NCBI GenBank assembly: GCA_001783275.1
Contig: MFRH01000099.1
Location: forward strand, 1 to 33,507
Origin: Candidatus Margulisbacteria bacterium GWF2_35_9
GTDB lineage: Bacteria; Margulisbacteria; Riflemargulisbacteria; GWF2-35-9
Reading direction: 5' to 3'
Length of the DNA: 33,507 bases
A model generated the notes under the pieces. The model did not search any database, was not told the origin of the DNA, and worked only from the letters and a program-made list of their open reading frames with translations. The translations under genes and the position numbers were made by a program. The number at the start of each line of letters is the position of its first letter. Position 1 is the stretch's first letter. Of this stretch, positions 8,514 to 16,721 are shown piece after piece.

Positions 8514-9382
8514 ATTATAATCAACTTGGAAAATCAGCACTTAAGGTTTCGGCAATCGGCCTTGGTTCATGGATAACCGGCAAGGCTGGGTGGAGCAATG
8601 TTAACGATGCTGATTCGATTGATGTCATTCATGCATCTATTGAGAGAGGTGTTAACTTTATTGATACCGCTCCCATTTACGGTTTCGGTCATGCAGAAAG
8701 TATTATTGGAAAAACAATTAAACCCTTTCGGGATAAAATCATACTGGCAACAAAATGTGGTCTGACAGATAATTATCTTCATGATCTTTCACCAAAAGGG
8801 ATTATACGAGAACTAGAATTATCCCTTAAACGTCTTAATACAGATTATATTGATTTATATCAAGCTCACTGGCCCGACCCAACTACAGCAATTGAATCTA
8901 CGATGGGGACCTTTCTTAAACTAAAAGAAAAAGGTCTTATTCGTGAAATTGGATTTTGTAACCACTCAGTAGCAGAACTTCATAAGGTTATAGCCATGGG
9001 AACAATAACTAGCTTGCAACATCAATACTCCCTGCTTAATAGAAATATAGAGACAGATATCATTCCGTTCTCTATTCAAAACGATATAGGAATCCTTGCA
9101 TACGGAGCGCTTCATGGAGGCCTCCTTACCGGTAAATACAGAACATTACCTGCTGTGCCAAAGAAAGAAGCAAAATCTTTCTTTTACAAACTTAACGATC
9201 CAGATCAATGGAACAAAGCAGAAACAATATTACACCAGATAGATGCTCAGGCAGCTAAAAACAACAGAAGTATCTCGGCTGAGGTTCTAAACTGGACCTT
9301 GTCACAAAAAAATATAAGTTCTGTTCTACTTGGTGCTCGAAACACAACTCAACTTTTTAATACCTTTAATCATCTTTTTTAA
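8510..9382 (+). CDS. Aldo/keto reductase family oxidoreductase
   Basis: 290-aa TIM-barrel NAD(P)H oxidoreductase. The catalytic set is visible: DTAPIYG (D52, Y57), LATKCGL (K82) and the AHWPDP strand with its histidine near residue 119. A C-terminal SSVLLGARN segment matches the family's cofactor-binding end. The N-terminus is standard (NQLGKSALKVSAIGLGSW). The ATG at 8510 overlaps the stop of the radical SAM gene by 4 bp, so it is translationally coupled to it. AKRs of this type reduce sugar aldehydes or small carbonyls; the substrate cannot be read from sequence. Its tight link to the ParB-like and SplB-like genes suggests the three act in one process. Confidence 0.92.
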   Translation: MNYNQLGKSALKVSAIGLGSWITGKAGWSNVNDADSIDVIHASIERGVNFIDTAPIYGFGHAESIIGKTIKPFRDKIILATKCGLTDNYLHDLSPKGIIRELELSLKRLNTDYIDLYQAHWPDPTTAIESTMGTFLKLKEKGLIREIGFCNHSVAELHKVIAMGTITSLQHQYSLLNRNIETDIIPFSIQNDIGILAYGALHGGLLTGKYRTLPAVPKKEAKSFFYKLNDPDQWNKAETILHQIDAQAAKNNRSISAEVLNWTLSQKNISSVLLGARNTTQLFNTFNHLF

Positions 9383-9404
9383 ATTTTATTTTTTTCCAGC
9401 TCAT

Positions 9405-9454
9405 TTGCTTTTAGCTTTTTTTTCCTATATTATAAAATCATACAGGGGATGTAT
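9405..9454 (+). promoter_or_regulatory. Candidate promoter and operator for the acyl-ACP-reductase-like gene
   Basis: TTGCTT (9405-9410), a 17-bp spacer and TATTAT (9428-9433) form a plausible sigma-70-type promoter. At the predicted start point lies the small inverted repeat ATACA-GGGGA-TGTAT (9440-9454), which could be an operator or a leader hairpin. A second -10-like TATAGT is at 9460-9465. The region separates the preceding trio from the next gene, so they may not be one transcript. Confidence 0.4.
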
Positions 9455-9516
9455 ACAATTATAGTATCCTCACATACATTTTTTTAACAAATTAAACGTA
9501 AACAGGGGGTTTGCAT

Positions 9517-10986
9517 TTGAGTTTTTCTAATAGCAAAATGAATTCAACAAAATCTTACATCCGAAGTCACATCCATAAGCAAAACAAGATACAACTAGAC
9601 GAGAAATTATACACTAAATTTAGATTCTATTTAGACAATAAATCCGACCAAACTTTTAACGGAGTAATGGCCGATTCCACTGATAAACAGTACCTGCAAT
9701 CACTGATTCAAAATATGATTAAATCTCCACAAATGAAGGGCAATATAACCGACAATAAAATTCAGGATGATTCTTATTTCTGTCGCAATCGAAATCAGTC
9801 TACTTTTAAAATATTTCGTTATTTTATTCAAAGTCTTGTCTACTATTTCTTACCATTTCTTTTAGCGAAAAAGAAAATAGATTTTATATTTCTTGTCCAT
9901 ATCCGATATGAAGAAGATTGTAATACACATGCACCATATATTTCATTTCTAAAGAAACTGTTGCCTACTAAAACGTACCTATACTTATTTTCTCTCCTTC
10001 CACCACTCCTACTGGACGAATTCACTCATGCCAATGGATCCAAAGGATTGTTAATTTCATCTACCCACTTACCACAGCCACTAATAAACGGAAAAAAAAC
10101 AAGAACTAAAGAAATTAATCGTTCGCTGAAGTTTATTTCCAATGCCTGTGTGCCACAACATGAAAAGATCGTCATCTCTCTTGGAGCTTGGTGGCCAATT
10201 ATATCTCTACACGGGCAACTTTTTGAAAAAGTATTGCCAAACGATCATCCCTACATCATAACAACAGGTCATACAGCTACTCTCTATTCCATAGTTAAAA
10301 CGGCTGAAGATTTAATTGAGAAGTCTTTGTTACCAAGAGAACAAATTAATATCGCAATTATGGGATGTGGCAACATCGGATTTTTTGCAGCAAACACGTT
10401 GCTTAGCAAAGGAGTACAGGTAACGCTCATTGATATCAATGAGATCAAACTATTAAAATTAAAAAAACAATTGCAAGAATCATTTCCTGATAGCCTTATT
10501 CATCACCATACATTTTCACATGAATCCGTTCAACCTATCCTCAATACTTGCCATTTTGGGATTTGTGCTACTTCCAACACTAAAGAGATTATAAAAAAAG
10601 AAGATATCCCGGATTTTTTTGTATTCATTGATGACTCTCGTCCAGAAGCGATTCCTCGCTTTGATTACGGTGATAACAAATATACGTTGGAGGGCGGCCT
10701 TATTAATGTTCAAGGATTTCAGTCCAGCTTTAACTTCGGATTCGGAAATGACAGCAACTTACTTGGATGCTTATCTGAAGGATATATTTTAGCGTTAGAT
10801 CAGCAACTAAACAAAACGCTATCTCCAACAAAGTCAGTAGCGTCTGTTGACCTGTATAACAGTATGGCACGTTTCTGTGAATCTCAAAATATCAGACCCG
10901 GCGACTATAAAATGGGAGAACTAACTCTTCAAGAAACAACCATCATACAAGCTGTACGATGTAGACATGAACTAATAAACAGGTAA
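9517..10986 (+). CDS. Acyl-ACP-reductase-like Rossmann oxidoreductase
   Basis: 489 aa. The central part resembles the long-chain acyl-ACP reductase / shikimate-dehydrogenase-like Rossmann family: TTGHTATLYSIVKTAED, then the dinucleotide-binding strand IAIMGCGNIGFFAA (about residue 281) and a VTLIDIN acidic strand end; later VFIDDSRPEAIP and LEGGLINVQG recall the reductase's 'DGGYPKN...GGIVE' segment. Cyanobacterial enzymes of this family are about 340 aa; here about 150 extra N-terminal residues are present, including an aromatic hydrophobic patch near residues 100-125 that could touch membrane. A start at TTG 9517 is preferred because AGGGGG ends 7 nt upstream; TTG 9511 is too close and ATG 9538 too far. 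It may make a fatty aldehyde or act on another carboxyl thioester. Which one is not shown. Confidence 0.55.
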   Translation: MSFSNSKMNSTKSYIRSHIHKQNKIQLDEKLYTKFRFYLDNKSDQTFNGVMADSTDKQYLQSLIQNMIKSPQMKGNITDNKIQDDSYFCRNRNQSTFKIFRYFIQSLVYYFLPFLLAKKKIDFIFLVHIRYEEDCNTHAPYISFLKKLLPTKTYLYLFSLLPPLLLDEFTHANGSKGLLISSTHLPQPLINGKKTRTKEINRSLKFISNACVPQHEKIVISLGAWWPIISLHGQLFEKVLPNDHPYIITTGHTATLYSIVKTAEDLIEKSLLPREQINIAIMGCGNIGFFAANTLLSKGVQVTLIDINEIKLLKLKKQLQESFPDSLIHHHTFSHESVQPILNTCHFGICATSNTKEIIKKEDIPDFFVFIDDSRPEAIPRFDYGDNKYTLEGGLINVQGFQSSFNFGFGNDSNLLGCLSEGYILALDQQLNKTLSPTKSVASVDLYNSMARFCESQNIRPGDYKMGELTLQETTIIQAVRCRHELINR

Positions 10987-10990
10987 TTTC

Positions 10991-11033
10991 TTGACGACTG
11001 ACCATTTTTTTTGTACCATATTCTTGTATGGTA
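10991..11033 (+). promoter_or_regulatory. Promoter and palindromic operator over a leaderless start
   Basis: TTGACG (10991-10996), 17 bp, then TACCAT (11014-11019). The palindrome TACCATA-TTCTTG-TATGGTA (11014-11033) has perfect 7-bp arms. Its left arm contains the -10 and its right arm contains the ATG at 11028. No SD is present. A DNA-binding product could repress its own promoter here. Confidence 0.6.
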
Positions 11034-11594
11034 GATATATTAGAGACTCTTATACAATCTAAAGTTAAACGAAAACTTCTAAAATTATTTTTGTTCAACA
11101 AAAATATTAAGTATCATACCCGCGCAATTGGACGTGTTATCGATGAACCCATTTCGGCCGTTCAACGTGAACTCAAAAAATTAGTAGAAAGTCAGGTGCT
11201 GATTAAATATCCTGAAGGCAATATTATTAACTACTTTCTTAATACACAAAATCCTTTCTATCCAGACCTAAAAAAAATTGTTTTAAAAACAACAACTGAA
11301 CCAAAAGACTATTTTAAGCTTCTCATCAAAACCGCCTCGCTTGAGCGAATTGCTTTGTTTGGAGAAACAGTTAAAAGCCCCATGAAATTCTCAGAACCCG
11401 TTCATTTACTAGTTGTCGGATTATTGGATAAAGATATCTTAAACGAATATATTAAAGCCATTATGGAAGTATTTAACCGTGAATGCGACTTGGTTTATTT
11501 ATCACCCGATGAATACAAAAAGAAGAAAGATACAGATAAAGCGCTACAAAAAATTATTAATAACAAAAACTTTCTCGTTTTAAAAGAATCCTAA
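11028..11594 (+). CDS. Winged-helix protein with degenerate nucleotidyltransferase-like domain
   Basis: 188 aa. Residues about 5-68 form a winged helix-turn-helix of the ArsR/MarR-like kind (TRAIGRVIDEPISAVQREL as recognition region, then a wing ending NIINYFLN). Residues about 100-160 resemble the MNT/KNTase polymerase-beta fold, where active members have FGSxARG...SDIDLLVVG. Here it reads FGETVKS...FSEPVHLLVVG, so the Gly-Ser and the Asp-x-Asp metal site are lost. It is probably a regulator whose second half senses rather than catalyses. The ATG overlaps a perfect palindrome and lacks an SD, so the mRNA may be leaderless and autoregulated. Its stop overlaps the opposite-strand dprA stop by 4 bp. 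Confidence 0.7.
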   Translation: MVDILETLIQSKVKRKLLKLFLFNKNIKYHTRAIGRVIDEPISAVQRELKKLVESQVLIKYPEGNIINYFLNTQNPFYPDLKKIVLKTTTEPKDYFKLLIKTASLERIALFGETVKSPMKFSEPVHLLVVGLLDKDILNEYIKAIMEVFNRECDLVYLSPDEYKKKKDTDKALQKIINNKNFLVLKES

Positions 11595-12637
11595 GACCTT
11601 ACATAGCGCTTTCCAGGAACTTGTTTTACTAAATTTTGCATTTCAAGAAAAGATAGTATTGTCATGGTTTTGGTAATGGATAGACCTGATTTTGATGAAA
11701 TATCATCTATATACATCGCTTCCAATGACAACATACCATATATAGACTCTTCATTTTTATCCATCTTGAATTTTATTTCGCTCTTCGTCTGCTTTTCGGG
11801 AATCATCCAGTTAAACTCTTCTATTATGTCCTGTACATTCAGAACCAGTTTAGCTCCCTTTTGAATGAGCATATTCGGGCCAATGCTATTTTCATCTCCG
11901 ATTTTCCCGGGAACAGCAAACACCTCTCGATTATTACTTAATGCATACTCAGCAGTTATTAAAGATCCTCCTCGTTCCTTTGACTCTACAATCAGTACTC
12001 CTCTGGATATACCTGCAATAATTCTATTTCGTTTAGGGAAAGTATATTTTGATGCCGGATAACCCGGCGGATACTCCGACACAACCAATCCATGTTTATA
12101 CATTTTTGAATAAATTGGCTTATTGATTGATGGGTAAATAATATCAATCCCACTTCCGAGAACCGCAATCGTATCTCCTGCCTCAAGAGCGCCTTTATGA
12201 GCTGCAACGTCAATGCCATCTGCTAAACCGCTGATAACAACAATTCCATATGAACACAGCTCTTTGGCAAATTGGATTGCAATTAAATTTCCATATGTCG
12301 TTGATTCTCTTGTCCCAACGATGGCAACGATACTGGTCTTTTTAAACAATTCGATTCGTCCTATCGTATACAAAATCAAGGGAGGGTCATTAATCTCTTT
12401 TAATAATGCCGGGTAAATATCATCAAAAATACTGATAATCGTCACCGAAAGAGCCTGACTATCTTCTATGATCTTTTCTACCGCTTGTTCATTCTGATTC
12501 AGAATTTTCGTGTATTTTTTAATCATCACCGAAACATCCATCTCGTTTTGATATTCTTCAAGGAACTGGTTTTGAATGTTTGGCTTACACTGACTGACAG
12601 CCAATGCAATTCGTGTACTATCTAGAATATTTCTCAT
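11591..12637 (-). CDS. dprA: DNA processing protein DprA
   Basis: Cytoplasmic single-strand DNA-binding protein that loads RecA during natural transformation. 348 aa. Rossmann-like core: AIVGTRESTTYG (about 107-118), ISGLADGIDVAAHKGAL (about 136-152), VLGSGIDIIYP, FPKRNRIIAGIS and ESKERGGSLITAEYAL. The C-terminal 60 residues form the DprA winged helix (DDISSKSGLSITKTMTILSFLE...G-RYVRS). A helical SAM-like N-terminal section is present. It is the last gene of the minus-strand block and its ATG lies 20 bp inside dxr, so it is translated from the same message. No other competence gene is in the window. Confidence 0.95.
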   Translation of the reverse strand: MRNILDSTRIALAVSQCKPNIQNQFLEEYQNEMDVSVMIKKYTKILNQNEQAVEKIIEDSQALSVTIISIFDDIYPALLKEINDPPLILYTIGRIELFKKTSIVAIVGTRESTTYGNLIAIQFAKELCSYGIVVISGLADGIDVAAHKGALEAGDTIAVLGSGIDIIYPSINKPIYSKMYKHGLVVSEYPPGYPASKYTFPKRNRIIAGISRGVLIVESKERGGSLITAEYALSNNREVFAVPGKIGDENSIGPNMLIQKGAKLVLNVQDIIEEFNWMIPEKQTKSEIKFKMDKNEESIYGMLSLEAMYIDDISSKSGLSITKTMTILSFLEMQNLVKQVPGKRYVRS

Positions 12638-13754
12638 TGATTATAGCCCGAACGTCCTTATCAATTCGTATAATATCTTCAATGGATGGATTCTTGCACA
12701 TGGCATGGTTGTCCAGTGCGTAGTCAATCATATCTATAATCTGATTATATTTTATTCTTTCCGAAAGGAACATGCTGACCGCTTCTTCGTTTGCACTGTT
12801 AAAAACCGTCGGCAATGAATGACCTTTTTTCCCTACCTCATATGCTAATGATAATCCTCTAAACTTTTTCATATCTGGATTATAAAATTCTAGCGATTTT
12901 TGAGTCATATCGAAATACTGACTCTGATAGGCTTTCACCTTTCCTCCATGAAGGGCAAAATGAATCGGCATTTTCATATCCGGTAAACTCATCTGAGAAA
13001 TTACAGCTCCATTAACACATTTAACCATTCCATGAACAATACTCTGTGGGTGAATCATCACCTTAATCTTTTCATAGGGCGTTCCAAATAACCAGTGGGC
13101 TTCGATTACCTCAAGGCCTTTATTCACCATAGTGGCACTATCAATTGTAATTTTGTTTCCCATAGTCCAGTTTGGGTGTTTCAAAGCCTCTTTAATGGTG
13201 ACCGTTGATAAATCACTACGATTCCAAAATGGACCACCAGAAGCGGTCAGAACTATTTCCTGAACATCTTTCGTCTTTAAACCCTGTAAACACATCATAA
13301 CTGCTGCATGCTCGCTATCGATGGGATACAGTTTACTTTTTTTTCGCTTAATTTCTTTCATGACAATATGGCCAGCAGCTACCAGTACTTCCTTTGAAGC
13401 GATTGCCAGATCACGGCCCAGTTCAATCGCTTTCATTGTAGGTAATAACGCAGCTAACCCAACAATCGCAATACAGACTAAATCTACTTCAACGGCTTCA
13501 ATCAGGTCAATAATCGCATTTTTACCTGAGATTATTTTGTTTTTTGGAATGCTTTTTTCTAGCTCCGCCACTTTGGTTTCATCCGTAATCGCAACGTAAC
13601 TTGGATTGTATTTCTTGTACTGCTCACCTAGAAGCTTTGTGTTTTGGTGACCACTAATACCGACCAGCTTAAAATTCTGTGGTTCTTTTTCAATAATTTG
13701 AAGAGCCTGTATGCCAATCGTACCTGTTGAGCCAAGTAGTAGTATTTTTTTCAT
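12618..13754 (-). CDS. dxr: 1-deoxy-D-xylulose 5-phosphate reductoisomerase
   Basis: Second enzyme of the MEP isoprenoid pathway: converts DXP to MEP with NADPH and a divalent metal. 378 aa, the normal length. Motifs: LLGSTGTIGIQAL (NADPH-binding, residues 5-17), ASKEVLVAAG, PIDSEHAAV (metal ligands), TASGGPFW, HPNWTMGNKITIDSATMVNKG, and HPQSIVHGMV. It ends 20 bp inside dprA and starts 3 bp after the cdsA stop. Isoprenoid from this pathway feeds the undecaprenyl synthase encoded two genes upstream. Confidence 0.97.
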   Translation of the reverse strand: MKKILLLGSTGTIGIQALQIIEKEPQNFKLVGISGHQNTKLLGEQYKKYNPSYVAITDETKVAELEKSIPKNKIISGKNAIIDLIEAVEVDLVCIAIVGLAALLPTMKAIELGRDLAIASKEVLVAAGHIVMKEIKRKKSKLYPIDSEHAAVMMCLQGLKTKDVQEIVLTASGGPFWNRSDLSTVTIKEALKHPNWTMGNKITIDSATMVNKGLEVIEAHWLFGTPYEKIKVMIHPQSIVHGMVKCVNGAVISQMSLPDMKMPIHFALHGGKVKAYQSQYFDMTQKSLEFYNPDMKKFRGLSLAYEVGKKGHSLPTVFNSANEEAVSMFLSERIKYNQIIDMIDYALDNHAMCKNPSIEDIIRIDKDVRAIINEKYSR

Positions 13755-13757
13755 TAA

Positions 13758-14639
13758 TTAAACAATCAGTGCGGCTAGGTAATAATAAACAACAGGTGCT
13801 AATAAAATAAAGCTATCTGCACGATCCATGATTCCACCATGACCCGGAAGAATGTTGCTAGAATCTTTGACTTTGTAGGTTCGTTTAATCAATGATTCAT
13901 ATAAATCTCCAGATTGACCAAGCAAACCAATAATGGCTCCCAATATGATACTATGACCGATTCCCACATGCGCTGATAAATAGTAACCAATTTTTGACGG
14001 GAGAAACTGATGAACATAACCGGATATTAAAAGAAAACTCATTACAATGGCTGCAACAAATCCACCGATGGCCCCTTCAATTGATTTTTTAGGACTGATC
14101 TCGGGACTTAGCCGATGCTTTCCAATCGTCATGCCTACTAAATAAGCCATAATATCAAGTGACCAGATGGTAAACATAACATAAAAGATAAGTTCCTTGC
14201 CATATTTCAGATTTCGAATCAATATAAAATAGGAGTAAAACCAACCGATATATAACACTCCCTTTATGCTAACATATAGTTTATTGCTGGGTTTGAACAT
14301 TTTTTTTAAATTTAACTCTGTTAGAAAAAAAACAAGTATTAGACCTGTCACTATTTTTATAATGCCTGAATTCCAGAATGGTGCAGCTTCCCTAAAAAAA
14401 GCCAATAGAACAAGGCCAACACATAAAACATGACCCGTTAAGAAAAAGGGTTCGTTGTCAGTATGTGACATATGAAAATATTCATTAAGACTCATGACGG
14501 TTATACTAATAATGAACACAAGAAACGGTAATGCTCCATAAGGTTGCATATCAAATAATATAACACCCACAATTAGCGGAGCTAGTAATAGAATGGTTAT
14601 ACTGCGTTGAAGCAACTTCTTTGGAGATATTCTACTCAT
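13758..14639 (-). CDS. cdsA: Phosphatidate cytidylyltransferase (CDP-diglyceride synthase)
   Basis: Integral membrane enzyme making CDP-diacylglycerol from phosphatidate and CTP, the branch point for all phospholipids. 293 aa with about eight hydrophobic segments. The family signature is complete near the C-terminus: SLIKRTYKVKDSSN followed by PGHGGIMDRADS, containing the K-D and D-R-x-D residues that bind metal. SPKKSIEGAIGG is the typical preceding motif. Its ATG lies 8 bp inside uppS. Standard member with nothing odd. Confidence 0.96.
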   Translation of the reverse strand: MSRISPKKLLQRSITILLLAPLIVGVILFDMQPYGALPFLVFIISITVMSLNEYFHMSHTDNEPFFLTGHVLCVGLVLLAFFREAAPFWNSGIIKIVTGLILVFFLTELNLKKMFKPSNKLYVSIKGVLYIGWFYSYFILIRNLKYGKELIFYVMFTIWSLDIMAYLVGMTIGKHRLSPEISPKKSIEGAIGGFVAAIVMSFLLISGYVHQFLPSKIGYYLSAHVGIGHSIILGAIIGLLGQSGDLYESLIKRTYKVKDSSNILPGHGGIMDRADSFILLAPVVYYYLAALIV

Positions 14640-15327
14640 TTAAGCCTCCAAATCGACGATCTCTCCCAGAAAAATCTTCTATCGCCTTCATTAGTATTTT
14701 ACGATTAAAATCTGGCCAATATTGTTTTGTTACCCATATTTCTGAATATGCTCCCTGCCACAACATAAAATTGCTAAGCCGGTTGTCCCCTCCGGTTCGA
14801 ATTATTAATTCAGGATCTGGAGATTCTTTCGTATATAAATGGCTTGAAATTTCTTCTTCGGTAATATTCTGACAACCTTCTTTTATCAATTGTTGCACAG
14901 CTGATACGATTTCTTTTCGAGAACCATAATTAACCAAGAGATTTAAATGAAGTTTATTATTCTTTTTTGTAAATTCTTCTGCCCAATTAATTTTATCCTG
15001 TAAAGACGGACTCAACTCGCTTATTTCACCACAGAACTTAACTTTTACACCGTAATCATTGAGCTCTTTAACTTCTTTTTCAATAATATTGTTTAATATG
15101 GACATTAAAAAATCAACTTCTGGTTTCGGCCGCTTCCAATTTTCTGTTGAAAAAACATAGACCGATAAATGTTTAACGCCTATCTCATAGGCAATTTTAA
15201 TTGTTCTTTTAAGTGCTTTAACCCCAGCATTATGGCCAATTGTTCTCGGCAACATTCTCTTTTTTGCCCATCGTCCATTTCCATCCATAATGATAGCAAT
15301 ATGCGATGGAATTTTAAGCTTGGTCAT
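14632..15327 (-). CDS. uppS: Isoprenyl (undecaprenyl) diphosphate synthase
   Basis: cis-prenyltransferase that extends farnesyl diphosphate with isopentenyl diphosphate to make the C55 carrier lipid for cell-wall synthesis. 231 aa. Visible: IIMDGNGRWAKKR (catalytic D15, N17, R19, W20), RTIGHNAG, YVFSTENWKRP, LNLLVNYGSR, PDPELIIRTGGDNRLSNFMLWQ and the C-terminal RDRRFGG. It starts immediately after the frr stop and overlaps cdsA by 8 bp. Confidence 0.97.
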   Translation of the reverse strand: MTKLKIPSHIAIIMDGNGRWAKKRMLPRTIGHNAGVKALKRTIKIAYEIGVKHLSVYVFSTENWKRPKPEVDFLMSILNNIIEKEVKELNDYGVKVKFCGEISELSPSLQDKINWAEEFTKKNNKLHLNLLVNYGSRKEIVSAVQQLIKEGCQNITEEEISSHLYTKESPDPELIIRTGGDNRLSNFMLWQGAYSEIWVTKQYWPDFNRKILMKAIEDFSGRDRRFGGLNE

Positions 15328-15861
15328 TTAGATTTCCATTATTTCAGATTCTTTAATCTTAAGGAGCTCCTCAACTTTATGAATAAAATTATCTGTTATC
15401 TTTTGAATTTCATGCTCGTTTCTTTTCCGATCATCTTCGCTTAATTCTTCATCTTTTTTTACTCGTTCCATTACATCTCGTCGAATATTACGAATTCCAA
15501 CCTTCGATTCTTCTGCCATTTTCTTAACCACTTTATCCAGTTCTTTTCGTCGTTCCTCATTTAGTGGCGGAATTGTTATCCGAATGTTAACCCCATCATT
15601 TGATGGTGTTAATCCTAAATCTGCCTTCATAATGGCTTTTTCAATACTTGCCATATTCGCTCTATCAAATGGGGTTATAACTAATGAATTGCCTTCTTGA
15701 ACATGCATAGTTGCTGTTTGAGAAATTGGCATGGTAGTTCCATAACAATCCACTTTAACATTATGCAGTATCTCGGGATTTGCCCGACCTGTTCTTACAG
15801 TAGCAAAATTGTGTTTTAAACTTTCTATTGTTTTAGACATTTTATCTTCTTGTTCTTTCAC
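15328..15861 (-). CDS. frr: Ribosome recycling factor
   Basis: Releases ribosomes from mRNA after termination, with EF-G. 177 aa from GTG at 15861. An in-frame ATG at 15876 lies upstream, but the intervening bases carry GGAGG ending 6 nt before the GTG, so the ATG codons would be the ribosome site itself; the residues MWRCS are therefore probably not translated. The N-terminus is about eight residues shorter than typical. Family marks: LATVRTGRANPEIL-like segment (here FATVRTGRANPEIL), GTTMPISQTAT, ITPFDRANMASIEKAI, GVNIRITIPPLNEERRKEL, and the C-terminal three-helix bundle. It is the fourth housekeeping gene after bioD and pyrH, separated from pyrH by about 96 bp. Confidence 0.96.
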   Translation of the reverse strand: MKEQEDKMSKTIESLKHNFATVRTGRANPEILHNVKVDCYGTTMPISQTATMHVQEGNSLVITPFDRANMASIEKAIMKADLGLTPSNDGVNIRITIPPLNEERRKELDKVVKKMAEESKVGIRNIRRDVMERVKKDEELSEDDRKRNEHEIQKITDNFIHKVEELLKIKESEIMEI

Positions 15862-15957
15862 GCTACACCTCCACATTCTTTTTCATATTTATTTTATTTA
15901 ATTTTCTATAATAAAGCCGATTTAAGTATATCCTTGAGAATTACATTTTTCAATGGC

Positions 15958-16665
15958 CTACTCAATGACGGTACCAATCTCCTCTCCAGATAAAACCTTA
16001 GCGATATTTCCTTTTTTATTCAAATTAAATACTTGTAATGGTAAATTATTATCCTTGCTAAGTGAAATTGCAGTAGAATCCATCACGTTAAGTTCCTTAT
16101 TTAATACATCTTTATAACTGATTTTATTAAACATTTTGGCATCTGCGTACTTCATGGGATCTTTATCGTAAACACCATCTACTTTTGTTGCTTTTAGTAT
16201 AATGTCTGCGCCTATTTCAACGGCACGAAGCACCGCTGCAGTATCCGTTGTAAAGTATGGATTTCCTGTCCCTCCGGCAAAAATAACAATTCTGTTCTTT
16301 TCTAAGTGCCGTAAAGCTCGTCTTAATATAAAAGGCTCTGCTACTTGTCTGATCTCGAATGGTGTTTGAACTCGAGTCTCAATATTGACTTGTTCCAAAG
16401 CATCTTGTAAAGCCAAGGCATTCATTATGGTCGCCATCATTCCCATATAATCGGCGGTTACTCGGTTCATGCCATTTTCCGAAGCACTAAGACCTCTGAA
16501 AATATTTCCGCCACCAATAACAACGGCAATCTGAAGACTACTTTTGCTCTTTATTTCTGCTATTTCTTGAGCAATATCCCTTAAAAATTGTGGATCGATT
16601 CCATACTGACGTTTGCCAAGAAATGCTTCCCCGCTTAATTTCAATAACACTCTTTTGTATTTCAT
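15958..16665 (-). CDS. pyrH: UMP kinase
   Basis: Phosphorylates UMP to UDP with ATP; amino acid kinase fold, normally hexameric. 235 aa. Motifs: [61 protein letters not shown], and [20 protein letters not shown] lies 6 nt before the ATG. The 96-bp gap to frr is AT-rich and could hold an internal promoter; tsf and rpsB, the usual upstream partners, are replaced here by bioD and polA. Confidence 0.97.
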   Translation of the reverse strand: MKYKRVLLKLSGEAFLGKRQYGIDPQFLRDIAQEIAEIKSKSSLQIAVVIGGGNIFRGLSASENGMNRVTADYMGMMATIMNALALQDALEQVNIETRVQTPFEIRQVAEPFILRRALRHLEKNRIVIFAGGTGNPYFTTDTAAVLRAVEIGADIILKATKVDGVYDKDPMKYADAKMFNKISYKDVLNKELNVMDSTAISLSKDNNLPLQVFNLNKKGNIAKVLSGEEIGTVIE

Positions 16666-16721
16666 ATACGCTCCTTATACTTAGTCCTCTCGCTTAAAGT
16701 ATACATCCTTATTTTATTTTC

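Noticed and set aside
15328-15876. frr starting at ATG 15876
   Set aside because: The bases just after this ATG are the GGAGG site for the GTG at 15861, so the ATG is probably part of the ribosome site.
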